Shown: positions 8,870 to 16,200 of the stretch, in pieces
Numbering within the stretch: position 1 is the first letter of the stretch
How the letters are laid out: each line of letters starts with the position of its first letter
IMG/VR virus record: IMGVR_UViG_3300040959_000565
Location: 1-45,633 of that record
DNA from: a virus
Reading direction: 5' to 3' (one strand)
Length of the DNA stretch: 45,633 bases
Position numbers and translations under genes: made by a program
Notes under the pieces: generated by a model
Told to the model about the DNA's origin: nothing
Seen by the model: only the letters and a program-made list of their open reading frames with translations
Database searches by the model: none

Positions 8870-9723
8870 TAGGGTTCTCCGAATGGATTAGTTTCACTGA
8901 AGTCTAGATATGATGTTTCAGAATCTTCAAACTCTTTGTTCTGTGCATTACCATCGTTTGCAAATGTAAGTATATCTGTGATTGATGCAATGTCATAAGA
9001 GGCACCGTTTGCACCAACCAGTGTATCACCGACTTGAAGTGTAGTAGTGTTATCTTTAATGGTAAGTTTTCTATTTGTACCATCATCCCATGAAACCACT
9101 TCACCAACCACGGTTCCGTTTAATGACACATTTTCATTAACATAGTATTGACCACTTCCACCATCTGCCATTGTTAGTTCAATAGTATATGCTTGTTGGT
9201 CTTCAACCAAGTCAATGTTTGTGACACCTGTATCAAAGTCTTCACCACTGTATTCAAACAGTTCACACTGCATCTTGAATACAAAGAGTTTACCAACTTG
9301 ATAGAATGGGTTTTCGTGTTCAACAAATTTGATTTCAAATAAAGAACCTGAAAGTGGGAAATATATGAGATCACCCTCATTTGGTCTTAGACTTGTTGCA
9401 AGATTGCTGTCTAACGAAATAAATCTTTCCCAACTTCTCAGTGATAAAACAAATGTTGCTTGGTCTCTTACTTGAACACCAAACTTACTGAAGAGGTCTC
9501 CCTCTCCTTCAAAACCTTCTGTGTTTTCAATGTACATTTCAACACTGTATGCATCACCAAATGTAGACTGAATGTCTTCACCTAAGATACTGTCTTCTTC
9601 GACTATCTCTCTAGGTAAATAGAAACATTCATGTCCATAGAATCGTAAAGACTCAACAACTAAATCTTCGTATAGATGTTGTTCAGTCGATACTGCATGA
9701 TTGAAATATACATTTGTTGGCAT
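8869..9723 (-). CDS. 14: Neck protein, gp14
   Basis: 284-aa neck protein (T4 gp14 is 256 aa), a component of the head-completion complex with gp13. The N-terminus (MPTNVYFNHAVSTEQHLYED) and the block RFYGHECFYLPREIVEEDSI (about residues 27-46) are typical. Residues about 175-260 hold an inserted beta-rich segment (VNENVSLNGTVVGEVVSWDD, later VGDTLVGANGASYDI) that T4 gp14 lacks but marine relatives often have. It starts 2 nt after the gp13 stop. Confidence 0.92.
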   Translation of the reverse strand: MPTNVYFNHAVSTEQHLYEDLVVESLRFYGHECFYLPREIVEEDSILGEDIQSTFGDAYSVEMYIENTEGFEGEGDLFSKFGVQVRDQATFVLSLRSWERFISLDSNLATSLRPNEGDLIYFPLSGSLFEIKFVEHENPFYQVGKLFVFKMQCELFEYSGEDFDTGVTNIDLVEDQQAYTIELTMADGGSGQYYVNENVSLNGTVVGEVVSWDDGTNRKLTIKDNTTTLQVGDTLVGANGASYDIASITDILTFANDGNAQNKEFEDSETSYLDFSETNPFGEP

Positions 9724-9725
9724 AA

Positions 9726-10541
9726 TTAACCTATCATATCCATCACAGGCATTTCAAAGTTCAATCGAGACTCTTCTTCTAATCTACGTATCTCTTCCTG
9801 TGCTTCTTGTTTCATTGCAGAACCATCAAGTGTTACACCGCCTGGCAATTGAATACCTGAGAACTTAGATAAGTTTTCTCCCCATTGATACTTCACTAAT
9901 GAGGTTGCATATTTTTTCAACCACATGTCGTTGTAAATATCTGTGAAATCTGTTGGGTCTAATTTTCTATAACACTCAATGAGAATATACTCATTGTTAT
10001 AGATTGAATCCACATCCATATCTAGATACAATCTATTCATGTGTGTGTTGTATCTGATAGGAGTTCTACCCACTAAAATGTTGTCTAGTAAGTTGATGTG
10101 TTGTTGTACTTGTTCGTAGTATAAGATGTTTGTTGATGTTAAATCCCATAAATCATTCAATCTTAGTTGATATCTAAGGTCAAACATATTCATATTATGT
10201 TTATCATTGAATGGGAATATGTTTATAACTGCAAGTACGTGTTCAGGCAATACGATGTAATTCTGTTGTTGATATACAACCTCATCGTCATATGCATGTG
10301 TGCCAGCTGCACTCTCTGTAAAAGACTCATTTGTTTTCATTGCAGTCTTTTTAGCGTCAGTTATTCTGTGTTTTAGATATGTTTTGATTGAACCATCATA
10401 GTGATATTCTCTGAAGTACTGAAGTGCTTCATCGATTCTGTCATCAAATTGGTCATCATCCACGTTAATTTCGAGAACAGGCGCCCCTAACTTACGTTTG
10501 ATATACTCTTTTAATGATGCTTTTGAATTTGGTTCTGCCAT
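9726..10541 (-). CDS. 13: Neck protein, gp13
   Basis: 271-aa neck/head-completion protein. The N-terminal block SLKEYIKRKLGAPVLEINVD (residues 9-28), followed by DDQFDDRIDEALQYFREYHY, is the hallmark of gp13 in T4-like phages. The C-terminus carries the usual LVKYQWGENLSKFSGIQLPG and GGVTLDG blocks followed by a charged helix. Order gp13-gp14-gp15 is as in T4. A CATAAATA late-promoter variant lies 31 nt upstream, which separates this structural run from the enzyme cassette before it. Confidence 0.93.
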   Translation of the reverse strand: MAEPNSKASLKEYIKRKLGAPVLEINVDDDQFDDRIDEALQYFREYHYDGSIKTYLKHRITDAKKTAMKTNESFTESAAGTHAYDDEVVYQQQNYIVLPEHVLAVINIFPFNDKHNMNMFDLRYQLRLNDLWDLTSTNILYYEQVQQHINLLDNILVGRTPIRYNTHMNRLYLDMDVDSIYNNEYILIECYRKLDPTDFTDIYNDMWLKKYATSLVKYQWGENLSKFSGIQLPGGVTLDGSAMKQEAQEEIRRLEEESRLNFEMPVMDMIG

Positions 10542-10572
10542 AGTAGTGTTCCATTAATAAATGTTCTACTAC

Positions 10573-10580
10573 TATTTATG
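10573..10580 (-). promoter_or_regulatory. Late-promoter variant CATAAATA upstream of gp13
   Basis: One mismatch from TATAAATA, located between the 87-aa membrane gene and gp13 with a 31-nt gap to the ATG. The same variant recurs in front of other genes here, which argues that it is a functional version. Confidence 0.5.
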
Positions 10581-10586
10581 TGAATT

Positions 10587-10847
10587 TTAATCTTGGAAGT
10601 AAGTTCTAGACTGTAATCTGTCTATCTTTTCATCGATACGTTCAATTGTATTCATTAAACGTTGGAAATCTGCTTCGATTTGTTCTCTTGTAACATAGTC
10701 TTTTGCTATCTCTTCACGTGTTTTATTGAGAAGAATATCAATTCTTTTTTGTTCAGATAAAACTGAACGTACTAAGAATCCCAATGGCACTAACACCACT
10801 GTTATAAAGAAGTTCCAAAGAAAGGTTGGGTCTACTGTGATTTCCAT
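10587..10847 (-). CDS. Small membrane-anchored coiled-coil protein
   Basis: 87-aa protein with one hydrophobic segment near the N-terminus (FLWNFFITVVLVPLGFLV, residues about 9-26), then a highly charged helix with heptad-like spacing (EADFQRLMNTIERIDEKIDR) to the C-terminus. I take the ATG at 10845-10847. The frame also extends upstream to a TTG at 10868, but the ATG lies exactly 5 nt after a CATAAATA late-promoter variant, as at four other genes. One N-terminal transmembrane helix plus a soluble coil would fit a holin accessory, spanin-like or membrane-tethered assembly factor. I do not recognise the family. It is placed between the oxygenase and gp13. Confidence 0.75.
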   Translation of the reverse strand: MEITVDPTFLWNFFITVVLVPLGFLVRSVLSEQKRIDILLNKTREEIAKDYVTREQIEADFQRLMNTIERIDEKIDRLQSRTYFQD

Positions 10848-10852
10848 ATGGG

Positions 10853-10860
10853 TATTTATG
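10853..10860 (-). promoter_or_regulatory. Late-promoter variant CATAAATA, 5 nt from an ATG
   Basis: Minus strand CATAAATA-CCCAT-ATG in front of the 87-aa membrane protein. No Shine-Dalgarno is present. The spacing is identical to that at gp20, gp25 and two fibre-region genes. Confidence 0.55.
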
Positions 10861-10864
10861 AAAA

Positions 10865-11569
10865 TCAACTCATTATAGGGTCACCGTTTTCGTCTATTTC
10901 AAAAAGAAATTCATCAGGATGGTAGTTTTTTGGTTCACCAAATTGACCTCCATCACCATGGTATTTAACTACCATATTAAATGAAATGCTGTATCGGTCT
11001 TTATCTGTCATGTTGGGTTCTACCATATGCATCAATCCACTAGGAAATAAAATTAACATACCTGATGTGGGTGCATAACTCATAGAACCTGGCGCCCGAG
11101 GTGAATGTGGAAAATCAGACACAACCTTAACATCTTTATCGACCATATCTATGCAACCCTCATCACCGTCTCCCTTTATATAAAACACACCACTATACCA
11201 ACATCCATTATGCATATGTGGTTTATTCCATGCAGAGAAATCGTTTACGTTAGCCCAAGAGTTACCAATATGTATCGATGCTTTTGTTTGGTCTAATCCA
11301 TGAAAAGGTAACACTTCATCTTTAAAAAGTTGTTCTATTTTTCTCATTAACTGTTGTAAAATTGGATTTGATTCACACCCATCGTTTGATTGCCAACCAG
11401 TATATGCATTAGATATTCTTCTACCTTCAGGGTCTTTTCTTCTCATGCCATCTATTGCATCTACACACTGTTGAAGATACTCATTAGTTATTCCTCTTCT
11501 TTTATCCAAGTTTGGGTCTAATAAATTTCTTTCAAATACAAAATTGGGAAATAGTAATCTAACTGCCAT
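10865..11569 (-). CDS. Putative 2OG-Fe(II) oxygenase (TIGR02466-like)
   Basis: 234-aa protein resembling the TIGR02466 family of putative 2-oxoglutarate/Fe(II) oxygenases, common in marine T4-like phages. It starts with MAVRLLFPNFVFERNL. The candidate iron site is H118/H120 in NKPHMHNGCWYSGVFYIKG, a strand order typical of the double-stranded beta-helix core, with distal H181 in SGLMHMVEP and a candidate 2OG-binding R192 in DRYSISFN. Substrate is unknown; members are thought to hydroxylate proteins or small molecules. The ATG has GGAG upstream, and the gene overlaps the DUF6065-like gene by 11 nt, so it belongs to the same operon as that gene and the second oxygenase. Confidence 0.85.
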   Translation of the reverse strand: MAVRLLFPNFVFERNLLDPNLDKRRGITNEYLQQCVDAIDGMRRKDPEGRRISNAYTGWQSNDGCESNPILQQLMRKIEQLFKDEVLPFHGLDQTKASIHIGNSWANVNDFSAWNKPHMHNGCWYSGVFYIKGDGDEGCIDMVDKDVKVVSDFPHSPRAPGSMSYAPTSGMLILFPSGLMHMVEPNMTDKDRYSISFNMVVKYHGDGGQFGEPKNYHPDEFLFEIDENGDPIMS

Positions 11570-12461
11570 CTAAATCTAACTCCAGTTGATGTTCTCCACT
11601 GTCATCTTTTTCACTTACATGAAATGGACACTCAGGCGGTGGAGATTCTTCTTTATAAAACTTACCTTTAGGTGTCCAATATTCACCTTTTCTATAACCA
11701 CCACTAGTTAAATTCTGTGCTCTATCTGATTCAGATAGGCCTGGTTTTCTAACCCACTCATCCATTGTTGCACCTGTTCCATCTTCTTGTGAATAATGTG
11801 ATGTAACGGATGACCTATTTTCTGTGAATGATTTGTGGTCATATTGAATATAACTTGCATTCCACTCTTCTCTTTTATATGGAATTACTTGACATAAAGG
11901 AGTCCCTTCCTTTATAGTAAATGAATGATTCACCTTTGGATAAAAGATTATCTGTGCATTGTCCATATTCTTATTAAATGTATCGGTATCTATAATTCCT
12001 TGCCAAGTTGCAAAGTATCTGTTTTGAAAAAGAAAGGGGTCTAAGTAAAAACAAGAATAGCCTGGAGGTGTAACTACGTTCCATGGATTTCTCATTTTAA
12101 AGGCATCTTTAATTGGGCCTTCATTATCTAAGTATTGAAATGCACCTGCCATTTGTTCTGAGGGGTGCGAAGGTGATGCATAATCACCATTATCTACAAC
12201 ATGACTTCTAGAATGGTCTTCATTAGTTTCAGGAGTTCTTCCAAAATTAACTTGCAAATCTCTGTTTGCAACTAGATACCATCCACTCTTTAACCAATCA
12301 TCCATAGCAGGACATGCACGAATAGTAGTCGTCTTCTTATTTCTAACGTCCATTCCAACTTTAGCTTGTTTCCACCAATGTGGTTGGTATTTTTTTGCTA
12401 AAACAGGTCTAAAGTTTTTTGTTGTTTCAGTATCGTATGTTGTGAACTCTATCGTTGGCAC
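11559..12461 (-). CDS. DUF6065-like protein of unknown function
   Basis: About 300 aa. I choose the GTG at 12461 because GAGG lies 9 nt upstream; an earlier GTG at 12476 lacks a good ribosome site and would deepen the overlap with the preceding oxygenase. The central part has the pattern I associate with DUF6065: IRACPAMDDWLKSGWYLVAN, then MRNPWNVVTPPGYSCFYLDP, then IIDTDTFNKNMDNAQIIFYP, then a segment with KEGTPLCQVIPYKRE. The predicted fold is beta-rich, cupin-like in feel. The C-terminal 70 residues are Pro/Glu-rich and probably flexible (KFYKEESPPPECPFH). Function is unknown. It is sandwiched between two oxygenases with overlaps on both sides, so a joint role with them is plausible. Confidence 0.7.
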   Translation of the reverse strand: MPTIEFTTYDTETTKNFRPVLAKKYQPHWWKQAKVGMDVRNKKTTTIRACPAMDDWLKSGWYLVANRDLQVNFGRTPETNEDHSRSHVVDNGDYASPSHPSEQMAGAFQYLDNEGPIKDAFKMRNPWNVVTPPGYSCFYLDPFLFQNRYFATWQGIIDTDTFNKNMDNAQIIFYPKVNHSFTIKEGTPLCQVIPYKREEWNASYIQYDHKSFTENRSSVTSHYSQEDGTGATMDEWVRKPGLSESDRAQNLTSGGYRKGEYWTPKGKFYKEESPPPECPFHVSEKDDSGEHQLELDLDGS

Positions 12462-13149
12462 TAAACATTTCCTCACTATCTATTAATTGAACCTCGTCAC
12501 CTCTAAGAACAATTGACCTTCTGTCTACATATTTTGCTTTAGGTGTTGGTGCATCTGCACCATGTGGTATTCTACCATCAAACATTAATAACCTATTAGG
12601 TTTGAATTCAACTTCACCTATCTGATGGTTTTTAATGTGTTCGTCTCTACCTTGAAGTCCAAACTGTGGTTCATCATAAAATCTTAAATTTCCACCCCAC
12701 TCCTTGTTCCAAAATCTATTATAGTAATATAAAAAAGATAGATTCCATTCATCATGGTCAGCACAATCAGAGTGAGTGGTTCCATGTAATCCTTGTGTCT
12801 GACTATTCAATCCCATGTATTGAAATCTAATCCACTTAAATTGAAAATCAGTTTGGATTCTTCGGTTAAACCATAAAGGTATATAGGAGTGATATGTATC
12901 TTGACCTTGTTCTAATCTTTCACCCTCTCTAAGAAAACTTGCACCCCAAAAACTATGATGTGGTAATCCTGTGGGATTTCTACTGCTTACTTGATTGGTC
13001 TTAGACCATATAGAACTATTGGTTAAAATTTTATCTATATGATGATGTAATTCTGTACATAGATAGTCATCAATTACATAGATTTTTTTAAGTGGTAGTT
13101 CTGTGACCTTGAATGGTTCATCCAAGTACACAATATCAAAATCAGACAT
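12427..13149 (-). CDS. 2OG-Fe(II) oxygenase, prolyl 4-hydroxylase-like
   Basis: 240-aa enzyme with a clear 2-oxoglutarate/Fe(II) dioxygenase core. The H-x-D motif is H126-S-D128 in LHGTTHSDCADHDEWNLSFL. The following strands include WGGNLRFYDE (151-160) and FKPNRLLMFDGRIPHGADAP, giving the distal H196. The 2OG-anchoring Arg is most likely R211 in RRSIVLR. This arrangement is that of the P4Hc family, which hydroxylates prolyl residues or related substrates. Substrate cannot be read from sequence. It overlaps the DUF6065-like gene by about 35 nt and starts 1 nt after the unrecognised 188-aa gene, so the genes form one operon. Confidence 0.88.
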   Translation of the reverse strand: MSDFDIVYLDEPFKVTELPLKKIYVIDDYLCTELHHHIDKILTNSSIWSKTNQVSSRNPTGLPHHSFWGASFLREGERLEQGQDTYHSYIPLWFNRRIQTDFQFKWIRFQYMGLNSQTQGLHGTTHSDCADHDEWNLSFLYYYNRFWNKEWGGNLRFYDEPQFGLQGRDEHIKNHQIGEVEFKPNRLLMFDGRIPHGADAPTPKAKYVDRRSIVLRGDEVQLIDSEEMFSANDRVHNIRY

Positions 13150-13150
13150 A

Positions 13151-13717
13151 CTAAGTCCTGTCGTGACTATCAGGTGCCTGTAAAGGTTGTGGAATTACAC
13201 TAAGATACTCTTCGAATTCTTTTAAAAAGTCTTCTCTAGTATTTAAAATCTCTTCTTCTACTTGTTGATAACAACACCAAAGGGCATCTATGTACTCTAA
13301 AACACGTCTTGCATGTGACCTTCTAGGATGTGCTGAACCCTCTCTACCTGCAATAAGAACCTCAACTTCATTATCAAAACCATATGCCTCAGATTGATTC
13401 TTAACATTGTCATGACACAAGTCATTAATACTTTTTAAGAATTGATTGTTTAAAGAATAACCTATAGGAGGTTCAGAGTTTTCTATGTATAACTCAATAG
13501 CATCTTTCTCTTCATCATTGAGTTTTACATGGTCTTGGCTATCAAACCCCAAACTATCGTCCCATTTAAGAACCTTGACTTCGATGTCTGAATACACCAA
13601 CATGTCATATTCAAAACCCAACTCAGGTGCATCTACGTTTTCAAAACTGTATGAGAGACCATTAGGTTTGGTGATTCTCAATTCACCATTTTCTGTATAT
13701 ATTAATTCACTTTTCAT
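13151..13717 (-). CDS. Unrecognised 188-aa protein
   Basis: I do not recognise this protein. The N-terminal half is beta-like and acidic (residues 1-60, including YTENGELRITKPNGLSYSFE). The C-terminal half is helical: a basic stretch AGREGSAHPRRSHARRVLEY (about 126-145), then an acidic helix with EEEILNTREDFLKEFEEYL, ending in a Pro-rich tail. Size, the two-part layout and location in a fibre-proximal region would be compatible with a fibre assembly chaperone, but no family motif supports this. It lies between the glycosyltransferase-like gene and the prolyl-hydroxylase-like gene with short gaps, and a CATAAATA motif sits 80 nt upstream inside the preceding gene. Confidence 0.75.
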   Translation of the reverse strand: MKSELIYTENGELRITKPNGLSYSFENVDAPELGFEYDMLVYSDIEVKVLKWDDSLGFDSQDHVKLNDEEKDAIELYIENSEPPIGYSLNNQFLKSINDLCHDNVKNQSEAYGFDNEVEVLIAGREGSAHPRRSHARRVLEYIDALWCCYQQVEEEILNTREDFLKEFEEYLSVIPQPLQAPDSHDRT

Positions 13718-13758
13718 AAGTTACCTCTTTCATATTATAAACTATAATGTGGGATTTG

Positions 13759-15312
13759 TCAAACTAAAATTTCCCATCTTTTGTAAATATCTAAATTATT
13801 TATGTGGGAATAATCCATGTCTTTTACCCAAGGCCCACCCCTCGTATAATGAATACCGTTGAAATCCCATTTAGTTTCAGGGTCATCATACCCTTCTGTA
13901 AATATATATCGTTCAGGAATTTTACTGATTTTGTCCGTCCATTCAAATTGATGGAGTTGTTTCCCTGTCCAAGTGTTCACTGCTTCAGGTGTCAACTTCT
14001 TACAGTCTTCATGTCCGTTGTTGAATATCATGAGACTTGACCATAGTTTCTTAGGATAGTCAATATTTACTTCACCCTTAAATTTAGTATCATCATGTTT
14101 GTATTGTGGATACTGAATACATGCAACAGCATCATCAGGATTTAGATAATAGAACATCGGTAGTAGACTTCTTTGAAAGATGAAATCATCATCAATGAAC
14201 ATACTGAATCCTTCATAGTTTTCTAAGTATGGAATTAAGAATCTACTATATGTAAACTCAGTTGATTGATTTGCATACTCCCTAGTGTACTCAGGAATCT
14301 TTGAGACATCTAAGAACTTAACTTCAGGTGTGAACTTTATCTGTTCAATACAGTGTCCATTACCAGTGTCTTTTTCGATAGTGTCTAATATAGATTTTTT
14401 TGCAATCTCAGGCAGGTCTCTGTGTCTACTGTCATATCCAATATAGATATTGAAGGGTTTACCTTTTGCAAGTTCTGTAACCTTCTTGTTGAATTCATAT
14501 ACAATTGGTCTAAACATACCTACGTTCATTAGGTTTGTGTTATATTCTAATGCACCTTCAATAAGTGTAAAGGATACATTGTAGTGGCCATTGTTTTTAT
14601 TTAATTCAGGTCTTGCATCAAGTTTGGTTTTCCAATACTCTATAAGTTCATCTGCAGTAACAGCAGGTGAATCAATTGCATCATATTTGTCAATTATGCA
14701 AAGTTCCAAATCAGGGTCACCCATCTCTTCAAAAACTCCTGACCTAACAGAGCCTGGATGGATTCTTAAAGTGTAACGACTGTCTTTTACTAGTTCTACT
14801 ACTTTACCTTGAATTGGTGCCCAAAGACCTTCTTTCTGAATACTCTGAGTTAACCAGTGTGCTTTTGCAGCATGGTAATACATTGAATGTAATGACACTG
14901 CATCATTTTCTGTAGGAGTGTATCCATCATTCCATGTGACTTCGTTTTCAATATCTATGTACTCACCATCAAGTGTTATGGTGTCCATACCTGCGACACC
15001 TTTCTCTTCATTTCTTGGTTTGGTGGTGTATCCTAAAGGTAGGAATTTATGATAACATGGTGCTTCATTTCTGAGACCATTGAAGAGTGCCCATTTTTCT
15101 TTTTTGCGTTCTTTTTCAAAATCACCCCATTTAAAAATCTTGATTGGTGGGATGATTTCTTCCATGACATACTTTAGAATCTTATACGATTCTTTTTCAG
15201 AGTAATCTCTGTCTATGTCAATTTGTCCTAGATGATAATACTTACCACTGAAATCCTCTACTTTAGAAAGAACTTCTTTTGCAATATCATATTCCTTTAA
15301 ATCAATAAACAT
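13759..15312 (-). CDS. GT8-like glycosyltransferase with N-terminal ParB-like region
   Basis: 517-aa two-part protein. The C-terminal half (about 286-515) looks like a GT-A glycosyltransferase close to family 8: FNIYIGYDSR opening strand, FTYSRFLIPYL helix, the metal-binding MFIDDDFIF (D-x-D within 374-376), SSLMIFNNG (425-433) and a C-terminal HYTRGGPW (488-495) like the GT8 nucleotide-binding His loop. The N-terminal half contains a stretch at about 150-210 with QSIQKEGLWAPIQGK, YTLRIHPGSVR and ELCIIDKYD, which resembles the ParB/sulfiredoxin-type fold (G-x-x-R loop). Residues 1-140 are unassigned. A role in glycosylating virion proteins, host surface glycans or phage products is possible. 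Glycosyltransferase call firm; ParB-like call tentative. Confidence 0.82.
   Translation of the reverse strand: MFIDLKEYDIAKEVLSKVEDFSGKYYHLGQIDIDRDYSEKESYKILKYVMEEIIPPIKIFKWGDFEKERKKEKWALFNGLRNEAPCYHKFLPLGYTTKPRNEEKGVAGMDTITLDGEYIDIENEVTWNDGYTPTENDAVSLHSMYYHAAKAHWLTQSIQKEGLWAPIQGKVVELVKDSRYTLRIHPGSVRSGVFEEMGDPDLELCIIDKYDAIDSPAVTADELIEYWKTKLDARPELNKNNGHYNVSFTLIEGALEYNTNLMNVGMFRPIVYEFNKKVTELAKGKPFNIYIGYDSRHRDLPEIAKKSILDTIEKDTGNGHCIEQIKFTPEVKFLDVSKIPEYTREYANQSTEFTYSRFLIPYLENYEGFSMFIDDDFIFQRSLLPMFYYLNPDDAVACIQYPQYKHDDTKFKGEVNIDYPKKLWSSLMIFNNGHEDCKKLTPEAVNTWTGKQLHQFEWTDKISKIPERYIFTEGYDDPETKWDFNGIHYTRGGPWVKDMDYSHINNLDIYKRWEILV
13797..13804 (-). promoter_or_regulatory. Possible late-promoter variant CATAAATA inside the glycosyltransferase 3' end
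   Basis: Minus-strand CATAAATA inside the last codons of the glycosyltransferase gene, 79 nt before the 188-aa gene. It could start an operon of the 188-aa gene, both oxygenases and the DUF6065-like gene. Its place inside coding sequence makes chance more likely. Confidence 0.35.
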
Positions 15313-15341
15313 AATATAAACCGAATTGTTAAACTTACTAG

Positions 15342-15349
15342 TATTTAGT
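15342..15349 (-). promoter_or_regulatory. Possible weak late promoter ACTAAATA upstream of the glycosyltransferase
   Basis: Two mismatches from TATAAATA, in the short gap between the repeat-protein stop (15352) and the glycosyltransferase ATG (15312). The same ACTAAATA form is found with 5-nt spacing at 19803-19810. Confidence 0.3.
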
Positions 15350-15351
15350 CA

Positions 15352-16182
15352 CTAGGAAGTTATAGGTGTTGCAGGCCATTGTTGTGATAATTCACCATCC
15401 CATCTTGCAACTGGAGTTCTACCCTGTGTTGCATAGGTGAACGGTTGTCTATGTTGATAGGTGAAAGGTGTTTGACCTTGACGTGCATAAGTAAATGGTT
15501 GTCTATTTTGATAGGTGAAAGGTGTTTGACCTTGACGTGCATAAGTAAATGGTTGTCTATGTTGATACGTAAATGGTGTCTGACCTTGACGTGCATATGT
15601 CACTGGTTGTCTATGCTGATATGTAAACGGTTGTCTTGCATTAGCAATATATGGGTATTGTCCATTTGCAATGTAAGGATAAGGTTGTTGTGCATTAGCG
15701 ATATAAGGCGATTGTGCATTTGCAATGTAAGGATACGGTTGTTGGGCATTAGCGATATAAGGTGACTGTGCATTCCTAATATTCGGTTCTTGTGCTGACC
15801 TGATATTTGGTTCTTGTGCTGACCTTATATTTGGTTCTTGTGCAGACACAGGGTTTCTATAGGTAAATGGTGACCTATAGTTGTATGTAAACGGTTGTCT
15901 TGCATTAGCAATATAAGGAACCCTATATGTAAATGGTACTCTATAGGTAAATGGTTGTCTTGCATTAGCAATATAAGGCACACGATAGGTAAACGGTGAC
16001 TGATAAGTTACAGGTTGTTGTGCTGACGCTGGATACCTTGCATTATACGTAAACGGTGCTTGGAACGTAAATGGTTGTTGTGCTGATGCAGGATACCTAG
16101 CATTAAAGGTAAAAGGAGTCTGCACGTTTATCGTGTTTCTCGCATTTCCTGTTGTTATCGTCCTATAAAAACCTGTTGCCAT
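15352..16182 (-). CDS. Pro/Tyr-rich short-repeat protein 1
   Basis: 276 aa, almost wholly built from degenerate 8-10-residue units of the type P-[FY]-[TI]-[YA]-x-x-[RQ]: QPFTYQHR, QPFTYARQG, SPYIANAQ, EPNIRSAQ. The N-terminal 20 residues (MATGFYRTITTGNARNTINV) and last 20 or so (RTPVARWDGELSQQWP) are unique. Acidic residues are nearly absent and Cys is missing, while Arg/Gln/Tyr/Pro are abundant. I know of no assigned function. Placement at the end of the fibre-gene region suggests a fibre, fibre-coat or adhesin component. A GAGGAT ribosome site precedes the ATG, and it follows repeat protein 2 after 18 nt. Confidence 0.85.
   Translation of the reverse strand: MATGFYRTITTGNARNTINVQTPFTFNARYPASAQQPFTFQAPFTYNARYPASAQQPVTYQSPFTYRVPYIANARQPFTYRVPFTYRVPYIANARQPFTYNYRSPFTYRNPVSAQEPNIRSAQEPNIRSAQEPNIRNAQSPYIANAQQPYPYIANAQSPYIANAQQPYPYIANGQYPYIANARQPFTYQHRQPVTYARQGQTPFTYQHRQPFTYARQGQTPFTYQNRQPFTYARQGQTPFTYQHRQPFTYATQGRTPVARWDGELSQQWPATPITS
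15418..16110 (-). repeat. Short coding repeats, array 1
   Basis: Degenerate repeats of about 24-30 nt encode the P-[FY]-x-[YA] units. Between about 15450 and 15610 there is a higher-order period of about 60 nt (a TPFTYQxR unit plus a QPFTYARQG unit, near-identical three or four times). Synonymous third positions vary between copies. Confidence 0.9.
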
Positions 16183-16200
16183 TTTACTTTATAATCCTCA

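Noticed and set aside
10848-10868. TTG start at 10868 for the 87-aa membrane protein
   Set aside because: The extra residues would span the CATAAATA motif, and no ribosome site precedes the TTG; the internal ATG has the 5-nt promoter spacing seen at four other genes.
15360-15596. Alternative minus-strand frame inside repeat protein 1 (and similar ones at 24461-24823 and 25546-25788)
   Set aside because: Tandem repeats whose period is a multiple of three keep all frames open; only the Pro/Tyr frame has proper starts, ribosome sites and unique ends.
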